A model generated the notes under the pieces. That model made no database searches and had not been told where the DNA came from. It was given only the letters and a program-made list of their open reading frames with translations. 64,000 nt of DNA from an uncultured Coriobacteriaceae bacterium (GTDB lineage: Bacteria; Actinomycetota; Coriobacteriia; Coriobacteriales; Eggerthellaceae): assembly GCA_937937585.1 (NCBI GenBank), contig CALDCB010000008.1, forward strand, positions 1 to 64,000, read 5' to 3'. The translations under genes were made by a program, and so were the position numbers. This document shows, in pieces, positions 1 through 7,223 of the stretch; the stretch's first letter is position 1; the number at the start of each line of letters is the position of its first letter.

Positions 1-59
1 GGTTCTGAACAGGGGTTGGATGTCAGAATCGGACACACTTTTCTGCCTATAACCCAAGA

Positions 60-140
60 TTCGACAGCCCAGTGGGCTGTCGAAGGTCGAGCACGCCGAA
101 GGCGAGCGCAGACCAGCGATTTCGCAAACGCGAAAGCGCC
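60..140. repeat. Three consecutive hairpins directly upstream of a tRNA-like tail
   Basis: Three inverted repeats follow one another almost without spacing. The first is TTCGACAGCCC at 60-70 against GGGCTGTCGAA at 74-84, perfect over 11 bp with a 3-nt loop. The second is GGTC 85-88/GACC 111-114 enclosing CGCC 94-97/GGCG 101-104. The third is 116-125 against 130-139, with 9 of 10 pairs. The array ends three bases before a CCCCCTAGGCTCCACCA segment. It could be a repeat unit, an attachment-site flank or the 3' domain of a structured RNA. No protein gene is supported here. Confidence 0.6.
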
Positions 141-142
141 AA

Positions 143-162
143 GATCCCCCTAGGCTCCACCA
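143..162 (+). other. tRNA-Ala/tmRNA-like 3' terminus, possible attachment site
   Basis: The 20 bases end in AGGCTCCACCA, the usual 3' acceptor strand plus discriminator and CCA of alanine tRNAs and of tmRNA (pairing with GGGGCCT-type 5' ends). They are preceded by GATCCCCCT, which looks like the end of a T-loop and the 3' strand of a T-stem. The expected 5' T-stem and TTCGA loop are not immediately upstream; a hairpin array is there instead. An AGGGG stands at 11-15 but too far away for a normal T-arm. Either this is the end of a tmRNA whose body lies left of the window with an inserted element, or it is a tRNA 3' end left by site-specific integration. Confidence 0.4.
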
Positions 163-173
163 TAGGTAAATTA

Positions 174-204
174 GACGAACCCTTTTTTAAGGGTTCGTCT
201 TTTA
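174..204 (+). terminator. Strong rho-independent terminator
   Basis: GACGAACCC (174-182) pairs with GGGTTCGTC (191-199) around a T/A-rich loop and is followed by a T tract (TTTTAT). It closes the tRNA-like 3' tail that ends at 162, which supports a transcript reading rightward through the start of the window. Confidence 0.85.
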
Positions 205-231
205 TATGAGCAGGACATCGTCAGTAAACAA

Positions 232-266
232 TGAAAGGCCAAAGGCGGTTCATCTCGCCCTTGGCC
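232..266. terminator. Inverted repeat, possible leftward terminator
   Basis: AAGGCCAAAGGCG pairs with CGCCCTTGGCCTT across an 8-nt loop, one mismatch in 13. Read leftward the stem is followed by TTCATTGTTT. It could terminate the long leftward transcript of the adhesin locus; the U-tract is imperfect. Confidence 0.4.
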
Positions 267-329
267 TTATCTGTCTTTGCAGGAATCCCCACTGAGCAGC
301 GCGTGTCTGGTTAGACTAAGGCACAACAA

Positions 330-486
330 GGCCCCGACCAAAAGCTTTCGCGCACGTTACGAGGAAAGGAGAAACCTGCGCGCTGCCTTATGGTCGGGGC
401 CCAAAGGCGCCCCGCGGCCGCACGGGCCTCAATCGAGAGGCCCTACATCGCGTGGTTGAATCGCGATGCCGAAGTACTGCGGCCGC
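330..486. ncRNA. Candidate structured RNA element with a three-way junction
   Basis: Five perfect stems lie within 157 bases. P1 is GGCCCCGACCA 330-340 with TGGTCGGGGCC 391-401. P1b is CGCGCA 349-354 with TGCGCG 377-382, nested in P1 around a purine-rich 22-nt loop. P2 is GCGGCCGC 414-421 with 479-486. Inside P2 lie P2a, GGGCCTC 424-430 with GAGGCCC 437-443, and P2b, CATCGCG 446-452 with CGCGATG 462-468, making a three-way junction. No known riboswitch or ribozyme consensus was recognised. It could be an independent RNA on either strand or a structured 3' UTR of the adhesin locus that ends at 509. Confidence 0.4.
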
Positions 487-508
487 AGAGGGGCTCATGA
501 TCGATCAG

Positions 509-2053
509 TTACTGCCTCTTATCCCCCTTCTTGCTTTTGCGGAGCGCGCCGAACGCTACAGCACCGACTGCACCCGCAACAAGAAGCGTCAAAGTTGCCA
601 CGCATACGATGAACATTGTTCCATCGCCCGTCTTCGCAAAGAACGCAGGAGGCTCGCTGGACGTGTCTGGGGTCACTGCGGGAGCAGGTTTCGTGTAAAT
701 GTTCTTGAACGTCGGAGGCGTTCCGTTCGGCCAAGTCACATTCGCAACTAGATTGCCCCTGCCATCATCGGTCACAGCAACGGTCACCTTATACGAGCAG
801 TCGTCGTAGGTGATGCCAGCCTGCCCGTCGTTCACCTCGACCAGCGTGAAATCGTACGTTCCGACCTTGTCGAAATCGATCGCGGTGAACTCGATGCGAC
901 CGTCAGCGGCATTCTTCGCCTCGTGCGTGCGCCCGTCAGCGCCCGTCAACTTGAAGGTGAACTCGCCCGCCGCGAGCGTACGACCGTCGAGGGTCTTCGT
1001 CGCACCGATAATCACCGTCGTGCCCTTGGCCGCATACGCGTTCTTGAACACAGCCGCATCAGCGCCATCGAGAGCAAAGTCAACCCTCAGCTCGTTGTCG
1101 ATCTCCACGACAGTGGCCATGACCTGATACGTCGTCGCGTCATAGGTAACGCCGACAGCCGTGGTGCCCGCGCCGATCTCGCGCATCGTGTAGATGTGTG
1201 TGCCCGCCTCGGTAAACTCGATGTCCGAGAACATCACGTTCCCATCTGCATCGTTGGTGCCCGTGGAGACGACCTTGCCATTCTCAAGCAACTCGAAGGA
1301 GAACTCGCCTGCAACCAGTGCGCGACCCTCGAGGATCTTCTTCGCTACGGGAGCAGCGAAAATAGGATCAGGATCGGGGATAACCGGCGGCGTATACGTA
1401 TAGGTATTGGTGAAGGTGCGCAGCGGCGTGCCCTTCACGTAATCTTGCACGTTGGTCACATTCGCCCTGACGTTGCCATCGTTGCCCCTGGTCACCGTAA
1501 CCTCGAAGATGAAAGTGGGGTTCGGATCGTTCGTCACGTCAACATGTCCACCCGCCTTCTCGGTGATGGTGTAGTGGAACACGAGCGTATTGACATCAAC
1601 AGGCGGATTGTCGGTCGTCGGAACATCGCCCGCAGGCGCTGCCGCATCGTTTGCCGCAGGAACTGCAGCGACATCAGCAGCAGGAGCAGCCTTCGTGTCA
1701 GCAGGTGCGCTTCCCTCGCCCTTAGCACCATCGTCCGAATCAGACGTCAACGCGCCAGCCGTGGATGCTGCCGCGGCGTCTGCTGCAGGTGCCGGCACAG
1801 CGTCTGCTGCAGGGACATCACTCGCCACTGCCTTGACAGCTGCGTTCGATTCGCTCGCAACAGGCTTGGCATCGGTGGCGGCTGCGCTGTTGATCACGAT
1901 AGGACTGTTGTCAAACAGGCTTGCATCGAAGTTGATCACACCGAAATCGACCGACCCGTCGGCAGCGTTGTGCGCCGTCGTTGCCGCAGGCATCGGAGCA
2001 TTCTCCTCAGCAGCGGTCAGCTCGAAGGTAAACAGCCCCGTCATGTCCGGCAT
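509..2053 (-). CDS. C-terminal open fragment of the adhesin with sortase signal
   Basis: This downstream frame continues the adhesin after the shift. It is open upstream of the ATG at 2053, reading FTNNSTVEMPDMTG in the frame that joins the preceding repeat. It contains a split pilin repeat with an Ala/Asp-rich insertion of about 110 residues, two further repeats (GRALVAGEFSFEL and GRTLAAGEFTFKL), and the FAKTGDG sorting motif with membrane stretch and RKSKKGDKRQ tail. There is no ribosome site at 2053, so it is probably not translated on its own unless the ribosome slips at the C4 run. Confidence 0.5.
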   Translation of the reverse strand: MPDMTGLFTFELTAAEENAPMPAATTAHNAADGSVDFGVINFDASLFDNSPIVINSAAATDAKPVASESNAAVKAVASDVPAADAVPAPAADAAAASTAGALTSDSDDGAKGEGSAPADTKAAPAADVAAVPAANDAAAPAGDVPTTDNPPVDVNTLVFHYTITEKAGGHVDVTNDPNPTFIFEVTVTRGNDGNVRANVTNVQDYVKGTPLRTFTNTYTYTPPVIPDPDPIFAAPVAKKILEGRALVAGEFSFELLENGKVVSTGTNDADGNVMFSDIEFTEAGTHIYTMREIGAGTTAVGVTYDATTYQVMATVVEIDNELRVDFALDGADAAVFKNAYAAKGTTVIIGATKTLDGRTLAAGEFTFKLTGADGRTHEAKNAADGRIEFTAIDFDKVGTYDFTLVEVNDGQAGITYDDCSYKVTVAVTDDGRGNLVANVTWPNGTPPTFKNIYTKPAPAVTPDTSSEPPAFFAKTGDGTMFIVCVATLTLLVAGAVGAVAFGALRKSKKGDKRQ

Positions 2054-5000
2054 TTCGACCGTTGAGTTGTTCGTGAAGCGTTTGAACGCGTGGGGATCTG
2101 ATTGTCGTCGTACTCGAAGCCGGCAACATTCGTGAACTCGCGCGTGTTGGGCGTAGTCGTGAGCTGGGCGGTTGCCACAAGCTTGCCCGTATGGACGCCG
2201 TTTTCATCAAGGTCGGTTACCGTCACCGTAAACTCAGCGGCATTGCTCGAGTACTGAACACCACCGATGATATGCCCAGCATTCGCCTCGGTCACGCGGT
2301 ACTTATAAACACCGACCTGATTATACGTGATGTTCCCAAACGAAATCGAGGCATGGCCCGTAGCGGGGTCAACCCTATCGGCACCGACCGTCACGATGGT
2401 ATCGCCCGGTAGCGGGGCACCCATGATCAGAGGCTCAAGCAGGAAGCTGAATGCATCGTTTGCTTGCCAATCGCGTCCCTCGAGCACCTTGTACAGCCCG
2501 AATTCCGCTTGCGTATCGAACACTGCAGGATCGGCTTCATAGGTATTCGTGAAAGAAACCTTGTTGCCAGCCGCGCCGTCGACCGTGGTCGTTATCACAA
2601 GCGCGCCCGCGTTGTCGGAAGCAACACTGATCGCAACGCTATGCATCGTCTTGTCATACGTCATGCCAGGCGCCCCGATGGAAGGCACGTTCTCGAACAC
2701 ATCGAAGGTGAACGTCTTGCCCGCGTCATCCTGCGTGAAGTGCAGGTCGGTAAGCAGGGTCGCCTCGTACGCAACGCCCGCAGCACGGGGCTCGGAATTC
2801 ACAAACGTACGCGTGCCGTCGCCGCCGAGCAACACTGCAGCAGCGTCATTGGTGCCAGCGATGTGGAAAGTGAATTCGCCCTGGCCCATATCGCGACCAT
2901 TGAGCGTCTTGCTCAGGACGAGTCCAGCGTAGTCGCCTTCCGCCGTATAACGGTTGGTGAAGTCAAGCGAGTTCTCGACCGTCCGCGTTGCCGCAAGCAC
3001 GCCGTTGTTGTCGGTCACCGTCACCACGATCGTGGCGGTATGGCGATCGAACGTCATGCCCTGCGTGCCATCAGCGGGAATCCGCTGGCTGTTCCATGAA
3101 TTCTCGCGCACCATGAAGGCGTACGTACCCGGCTTGGCGAACGTCGCATCGCCGAAGGAGAAGTCGACCGCTTGGCCGTTCATCCCTCGCAGCGCAACAG
3201 CGTCGGTACTCGTCAGGCGAACAGCGCCGTTCGCGATGGCAGACTGCGTCGCATCATCGGCAGGGAGCAGCACGAACCCGAAAGTCTCGTTCGAAAGCAT
3301 GTCGCGCCCAGTGAGGGTCTTGGTGCCCGCCGCGAAGTCCTCGGCGGGAACGCTCACGGATTCAGGCGTATAGGAATTGCGGAAGGTTGCGAGCGGTTCG
3401 GCCGGAGAGCCTTGCGCCGCGTCGGCAAGCTGGTAGCTCGCCGCCCAAACCACGACCTGTTCACCGTCGACTTCCTCACTCGCAATGTCCACCGTGACAA
3501 CCCACGTGGACTTATCGTAAGTCATCCCCGTCTGCAGCAGGGATTTATCGGCTTCGGCAACGTTGATCCAGTTGCCAGCACCATCCTGCACCACCTCGGT
3601 GATGCGATACTTGAACGACTTGCTGATCATGTCGCCCGTGAAGACGATGTCCTCGAACGTCACACTGCCATCGGCGTTAACTTCACCGATTGGGTTTGCG
3701 GGCATCGGGGCGTTATTCGTGGCCGGCTCGATGCGGAAGTTGAACATACCGCGCGCAAGGGGATTCGTACCCGAGTTGTCGGTGTATTCCTTCTTCACCG
3801 CAGGGTTCCATTTCGCTTCCCTCGCGGCGAACTCGTTGGTGAACGTTGCGGCGTCGACGCCGTCATCAGACTGGACGGTCTCGCCGTCGTCGTCGGTGAT
3901 TTGCACCATGGCGCTCGACACGTTCAGTATGCCCTGATGGATGGCATCGTCGCCCTGCCCCGCAAGCTCTTCGGTCACCGTGACGATCACGCGATAGCGC
4001 GCCTGCGACAAGGACATGCCAGCTCCGGCGCCCACGCTCTGATCCTCGCTGATCTCATAAACGTACGTACCGGGCTTCGTGTAAGTGATGTTACCGAACG
4101 TGCCAGCAGCATAACCGCCGCCAGCCAAATCCTGCTTGGTGAGGGTAAGCACGCCATTAGGCTCGCCATTCTCGTCAAGCGGCATCGGAGCGTTGTCAGT
4201 CACCGGGGTAAGGATGAAGCGGAAGACGTCGTTGTCGGTCCAGCTACGACCGTTCAACACCTTCTTGACGGCAAGGGCCTTGTCGTTATCGAGCGTGCCG
4301 CTCGGACGATAGGCGTTGGTGAATTCAGCCTTCGCCTGCGTACCAGCAGCGATCGTTCCCGTCGCAGCTCGCGGGTCATTGTTTTCCGCAGGAGCTATCT
4401 GATCGAAACCAGTCGTAGGCTGCTCGCTGACGAGGTATTCCCAGCCCGCGCTCAAACCGCGGACGTAGAGCGTCTCGCCGTCCTTGAGCGAGTGCGTCGC
4501 CTTGCCGTTGCTGTCAAACGCGATGATGAACGCATCGCCCACGGGCTCGTTGTTCGCATCGCGGACTTCGGCGGGGAATTCCTGCCCCTTCGCCTTGTCA
4601 ATCTCGATGGTAAAGGTGAACGTGTCGTTGCTAAACTCGGCGCGATCGTAACCCTCGGGGACGACCAGCGACTTGGAGATAGCCAGCGTACCCGGCTTCT
4701 CGATGACAAGCTTTCCGTTATTGCCCAGATGGCAGGCGACATTGCTCCCCGACCACACGGGGTTGAGCACCGTCGCCGCCGTTGCCGTCGGATTGTCGTC
4801 CTTGAGCGTGCGCAGCTCGTTGATATAGGTCAAACGTGGGGCACCCGATTTGAACACCGCGTTGCCAGAAGCGTCGGTGCCGATATAGCCAAGCCACGCC
4901 TCGGGAATGTTGCCCGAGAACTGGATGGCGCCAGACTGCAGCGTCGCCTTCCCGTTGTTGATCTTGTACCAGCTGCGCTTGTACTGATATGTGCCGTCTG

Positions 5001-6546
5001 CGCTCAATGCGCCCTTGGCCGGCACCGTGCACGCCTCATCCGTGTAAATCGGCGTTTCCTCGGTCATGTAGTAGTAGCTGTTGGATTTTGCGGGGGTGAA
5101 CGTTGCCAGGACGCCGCCGTCTTCCCCACCGTTCCACTTGTTCGCGTAGAACGCCACGCCGTCACCCGTCGTGTTCGCCTCGATATAGGCGGCAAGCGCC
5201 GCATCAGGATTCGCCAAGGCGCTCTCCACGTCTTCCTTCACGCTCGACTCGAAGAACACGCGGATAGGGAACGTCATGTCGACATGGCCCGTACCAGTCG
5301 ATTCGTCAATCTGGAAATGGCGCAGCGGGATGAGCGACGCCGGAATCTTCACTTCGACTAAGTCGCCCGTCGCCAAATCGTCTGATTTGGTCACCGTGAT
5401 AACGATCGAGCTCAAATTGCCCGAAGGATAAAGCACGTTGCCCGCTTCGCCTGAGAAGGTGTACGTGTCGACGTTTCCACTCGTCGATTTCACTGGATTT
5501 TGGAACAGCTGCTTCGCGAACACGATTGTCGTGAACGAATCGACCTTCATGTAGTCGCCGAGCTGGTCGGTGAAGGTGATGTATCCCGAATTCGAAGGGT
5601 TATAGCCCTGCTGCACTTCGGTGGGGTGGCCCGTCGAGCTTGTGATCTCCTGGGAAATCTCGTCGAAGAGGGTCTTCAGGTCGGCAGCATTCGAAGCTGC
5701 TTTATAGAAGTCGGAATCGGTCGCGCGAGGGCCGAAGTCCCAAACCCAATTGTCGAATATGAAACCTTGATTGGTATAGCTGGCCGTAGGGTAGTTGCTC
5801 GACACGGCGTGCATGAATTTGTTCTCACGACTGGTATCGTTATTTGCAGGATCGGCCGAAGGGTTCGCGCCGCCGAAGATGCCGACGGAGTAAATGGTCG
5901 CCCCCGCATCCTTCATCGACTTAGCAGCGGAGACAGCCGAGCTTGCCACGTTGTCTTCAAAACCACTACTCTTCGTCGGCGAACCATCGGTGAAGAACAC
6001 CACAATCTTCTTGGCGTCCTCGCGACCCGACGTCTGGTCAGCTGCAAGCTGCAATCCATAGTCGGCCCGCGTCGCGCCGGCAGGCTTAATGGCATTGACG
6101 GTCGACTTCAAGTCGTCCGCCGATGACCCGACGCACGAGGTCAGGTTCTTCATCACCTGGCTGTAGTTGTAGGTGTACCCGCCATCGCGATAGGTATCGT
6201 TACCAACCTGATTGCTCTTCTCCCCCGAAAACTTCACGAGTGAAACCTGATGCTGCTGGGCAGGGTCGCTTATGTTCGCGTTCTGCTTCGCAATCTCGTC
6301 GATAAACGAGTTCGCCGCAGTCTTGAGCGCATCAATCCTCTTTGTGCTATCGCTATTGCCCATAGGGTCGTCCATCGAGCCCGATGCGTCGAGCACCAGC
6401 ACGATGTCGAGCGGCTGCGCGATCTTCGATTTCAGATTAGATGTGGACGAAAGCGCCGAGAACGCCGTGAGGAAATCTGCCTTGGGGCTCTTCTCGATCG
6501 TAATCGTCCCGTCGGCACCCGTCAGGGCGATGTCCTCGGTCGACAC
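2041..6546 (-). CDS. Main open fragment of the adhesin: vWA domain plus pilin repeats
   Basis: This is the longest intact piece of the broken adhesin. It is open from just after the amber at 6607; a GTG at 6544-6546 could serve as start but has no convincing ribosome site and would skip the signal peptide. The fragment begins in the vWA domain (LDIVLVLDASGSMDDP), passes a SpaA-like domain and five to six isopeptide-type repeats, and runs into an out-of-frame tail of about 15 residues after the C4 run at 2092-2095. If translated alone it would lack both secretion and anchoring signals, so a functional product is doubtful. Confidence 0.5.
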   Translation of the reverse strand: MSTEDIALTGADGTITIEKSPKADFLTAFSALSSTSNLKSKIAQPLDIVLVLDASGSMDDPMGNSDSTKRIDALKTAANSFIDEIAKQNANISDPAQQHQVSLVKFSGEKSNQVGNDTYRDGGYTYNYSQVMKNLTSCVGSSADDLKSTVNAIKPAGATRADYGLQLAADQTSGREDAKKIVVFFTDGSPTKSSGFEDNVASSAVSAAKSMKDAGATIYSVGIFGGANPSADPANNDTSRENKFMHAVSSNYPTASYTNQGFIFDNWVWDFGPRATDSDFYKAASNAADLKTLFDEISQEITSSTGHPTEVQQGYNPSNSGYITFTDQLGDYMKVDSFTTIVFAKQLFQNPVKSTSGNVDTYTFSGEAGNVLYPSGNLSSIVITVTKSDDLATGDLVEVKIPASLIPLRHFQIDESTGTGHVDMTFPIRVFFESSVKEDVESALANPDAALAAYIEANTTGDGVAFYANKWNGGEDGGVLATFTPAKSNSYYYMTEETPIYTDEACTVPAKGALSADGTYQYKRSWYKINNGKATLQSGAIQFSGNIPEAWLGYIGTDASGNAVFKSGAPRLTYINELRTLKDDNPTATAATVLNPVWSGSNVACHLGNNGKLVIEKPGTLAISKSLVVPEGYDRAEFSNDTFTFTIEIDKAKGQEFPAEVRDANNEPVGDAFIIAFDSNGKATHSLKDGETLYVRGLSAGWEYLVSEQPTTGFDQIAPAENNDPRAATGTIAAGTQAKAEFTNAYRPSGTLDNDKALAVKKVLNGRSWTDNDVFRFILTPVTDNAPMPLDENGEPNGVLTLTKQDLAGGGYAAGTFGNITYTKPGTYVYEISEDQSVGAGAGMSLSQARYRVIVTVTEELAGQGDDAIHQGILNVSSAMVQITDDDGETVQSDDGVDAATFTNEFAAREAKWNPAVKKEYTDNSGTNPLARGMFNFRIEPATNNAPMPANPIGEVNADGSVTFEDIVFTGDMISKSFKYRITEVVQDGAGNWINVAEADKSLLQTGMTYDKSTWVVTVDIASEEVDGEQVVVWAASYQLADAAQGSPAEPLATFRNSYTPESVSVPAEDFAAGTKTLTGRDMLSNETFGFVLLPADDATQSAIANGAVRLTSTDAVALRGMNGQAVDFSFGDATFAKPGTYAFMVRENSWNSQRIPADGTQGMTFDRHTATIVVTVTDNNGVLAATRTVENSLDFTNRYTAEGDYAGLVLSKTLNGRDMGQGEFTFHIAGTNDAAAVLLGGDGTRTFVNSEPRAAGVAYEATLLTDLHFTQDDAGKTFTFDVFENVPSIGAPGMTYDKTMHSVAISVASDNAGALVITTTVDGAAGNKVSFTNTYEADPAVFDTQAEFGLYKVLEGRDWQANDAFSFLLEPLIMGAPLPGDTIVTVGADRVDPATGHASISFGNITYNQVGVYKYRVTEANAGHIIGGVQYSSNAAEFTVTVTDLDENGVHTGKLVATAQLTTTPNTREFTNVAGFEYDDNQIPTRSNASRTTQRSKCRT

Positions 6547-6769
6547 CGTTTTGTCAGTCCAGATGCGGCCGACGCTCTTGGTCGAGTAGTCCAGGCCCCA
6601 ATCCCTCTACGTGCTTGTCGTATTGGGATCGGCTACCGTGTCCTTATCGCCTGCGGCATAGGGTGTAGTGCCTGCGCCCGACGCACCCGGTTCCGCAGAA
6701 GCGCCCTCATCGGCAAACGAAAGCGTCGGCATGCCGACAGTCAGCGCGAGAAGCGCTGAAAGCAAGATG

Positions 6770-6883
6770 TTACGAATCTTGGTGCGTTTCATGATGGAAC
6801 CTCCGTCCCCCTTGTCCCGGAATCCTCGCGTGCTCGACGTTGTCTCGCGCCAGAAACGGCACCTCTCTTATTCCCGTCTTCAT
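6770..6883 (-). CDS. Possible 37-aa leader peptide overlapping the adhesin start
   Basis: An ATG at 6883 follows a strong purine-rich site (GGAGAGGAG then seven bases) and opens 37 codons ending in TAA at 6770-6772. It overlaps the adhesin signal-peptide start (6792) by 23 bases in another frame. The predicted peptide is basic, starts MKTGIREVPF and ends HHETHQDS; it has no recognisable domain. The arrangement would allow translational coupling to the adhesin. It may be a chance frame, since only the ribosome site and the position support it. Confidence 0.3.
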   Translation of the reverse strand: MKTGIREVPFLARDNVEHARIPGQGGRRFHHETHQDS

Positions 6884-6980
6884 TTATTTCTCCTCTCCTC
6901 GTATACGCGCATCGACTTGCGCACTGCTACCCTTCCATCATGAGGGGAAATGGGTGAGAGGGTAACGTTCGTAGATACGC

Positions 6981-7010
6981 AAGGGGCTTTCGTATATACG
7001 AAAGCCCCTT
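6981..7010. promoter_or_regulatory. Perfect 30-bp palindrome, likely operator or hairpin
   Basis: AAGGGGCTTTCGTAT followed by its exact reverse complement. No T tract follows on either strand, so a terminator is unlikely. The core CGTATATACG repeats 21 bp away as CGTAGATACG (6970-6979), which suits a protein bound twice on one face of the helix. The neighbouring LuxR-type regulator is the natural candidate ligand; that is inference. Confidence 0.5.
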
Positions 7011-7168
7011 TGTGAGTTCTCGCTATCTATTCTCATCGAATGTCCGCATTTTCGAAAAGGAACAGGACGCGAAGTATCCCGATTTGCGGCGATTTCGGCG
7101 CCTCGGCCAAAATGTCCCCCCTGAAAGGATTGTTCACGATACCACAATCACCTAACCCGCTTTCAACC

Positions 7169-7176
7169 TGTATAAT
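7169..7176 (+). promoter_or_regulatory. Extended -10 promoter of the LuxR-type gene
   Basis: TG-TATAAT is a consensus extended -10, about 48 bases before the start codon at 7224. The matching -35 position carries no good hexamer, typical of extended -10 promoters or of ones needing an activator. Confidence 0.55.
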
Positions 7177-7223
7177 GTCGCTCAGAGGAAAACTGTTCAA
7201 TCAGGAATCGGGAAAGACTATTT

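Larger units (their letters stand above)
509..6792 (-). pseudogene. Giant vWA / isopeptide-pilin-type surface adhesin, broken by an amber codon and a frameshift
   Basis: Read as one gene this would encode about 2,094 residues. It has a Sec signal peptide (MKRTKIRNILLSALLALTVG start at 6792, with GGAGG upstream). A von Willebrand A domain follows, with MIDAS motif DASGS near 6390. Then come about eight to nine Spy0128/FctA-type pilin repeats, recognisable by recurring GR-x(4-6)-F-F-L starts, APMP turns and FTN-Y ends. The C-terminus is a sortase signal: FAKTG, hydrophobic stretch, then a basic tail. Two lesions break it. A TAG at 6607-6609 lies in frame between the signal peptide and the vWA domain. 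A -1 shift maps to a C4 run at 2092-2095, where five Cs would restore the frame. The protein would be a wall-anchored pilus tip or adhesin. Sequencing error at the homopolymer or recoding are alternatives, but two independent lesions favour a decayed gene. Confidence 0.8.
6793..7223. promoter_or_regulatory. Divergent control region between adhesin and LuxR-type regulator
   Basis: These 431 bases separate two divergent genes. They hold a possible leader frame (start 6883) and three CGTA-TACG palindromes: CGTATACG 6900-6907, CGTAGATACG 6970-6979 and CGTATATACG 6991-7000. The last is the centre of a perfect 30-bp palindrome at 6981-7010. An extended -10 (TG-TATAAT, 7169-7176) stands before the regulator. 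I found no clear -35/-10 pair for the adhesin. Confidence 0.6.

Noticed and set aside
3172..5361. A 729-codon frame antisense to the adhesin
   Set aside because: Arg/His-rich product without domain; overlaps clear vWA and pilin repeats on the other strand.
6793..7223. Reading the 30-bp palindrome at 6981-7010 as a terminator
   Set aside because: Neither strand has a T tract after the stem, and it lies between divergent genes where no transcript needs to end.
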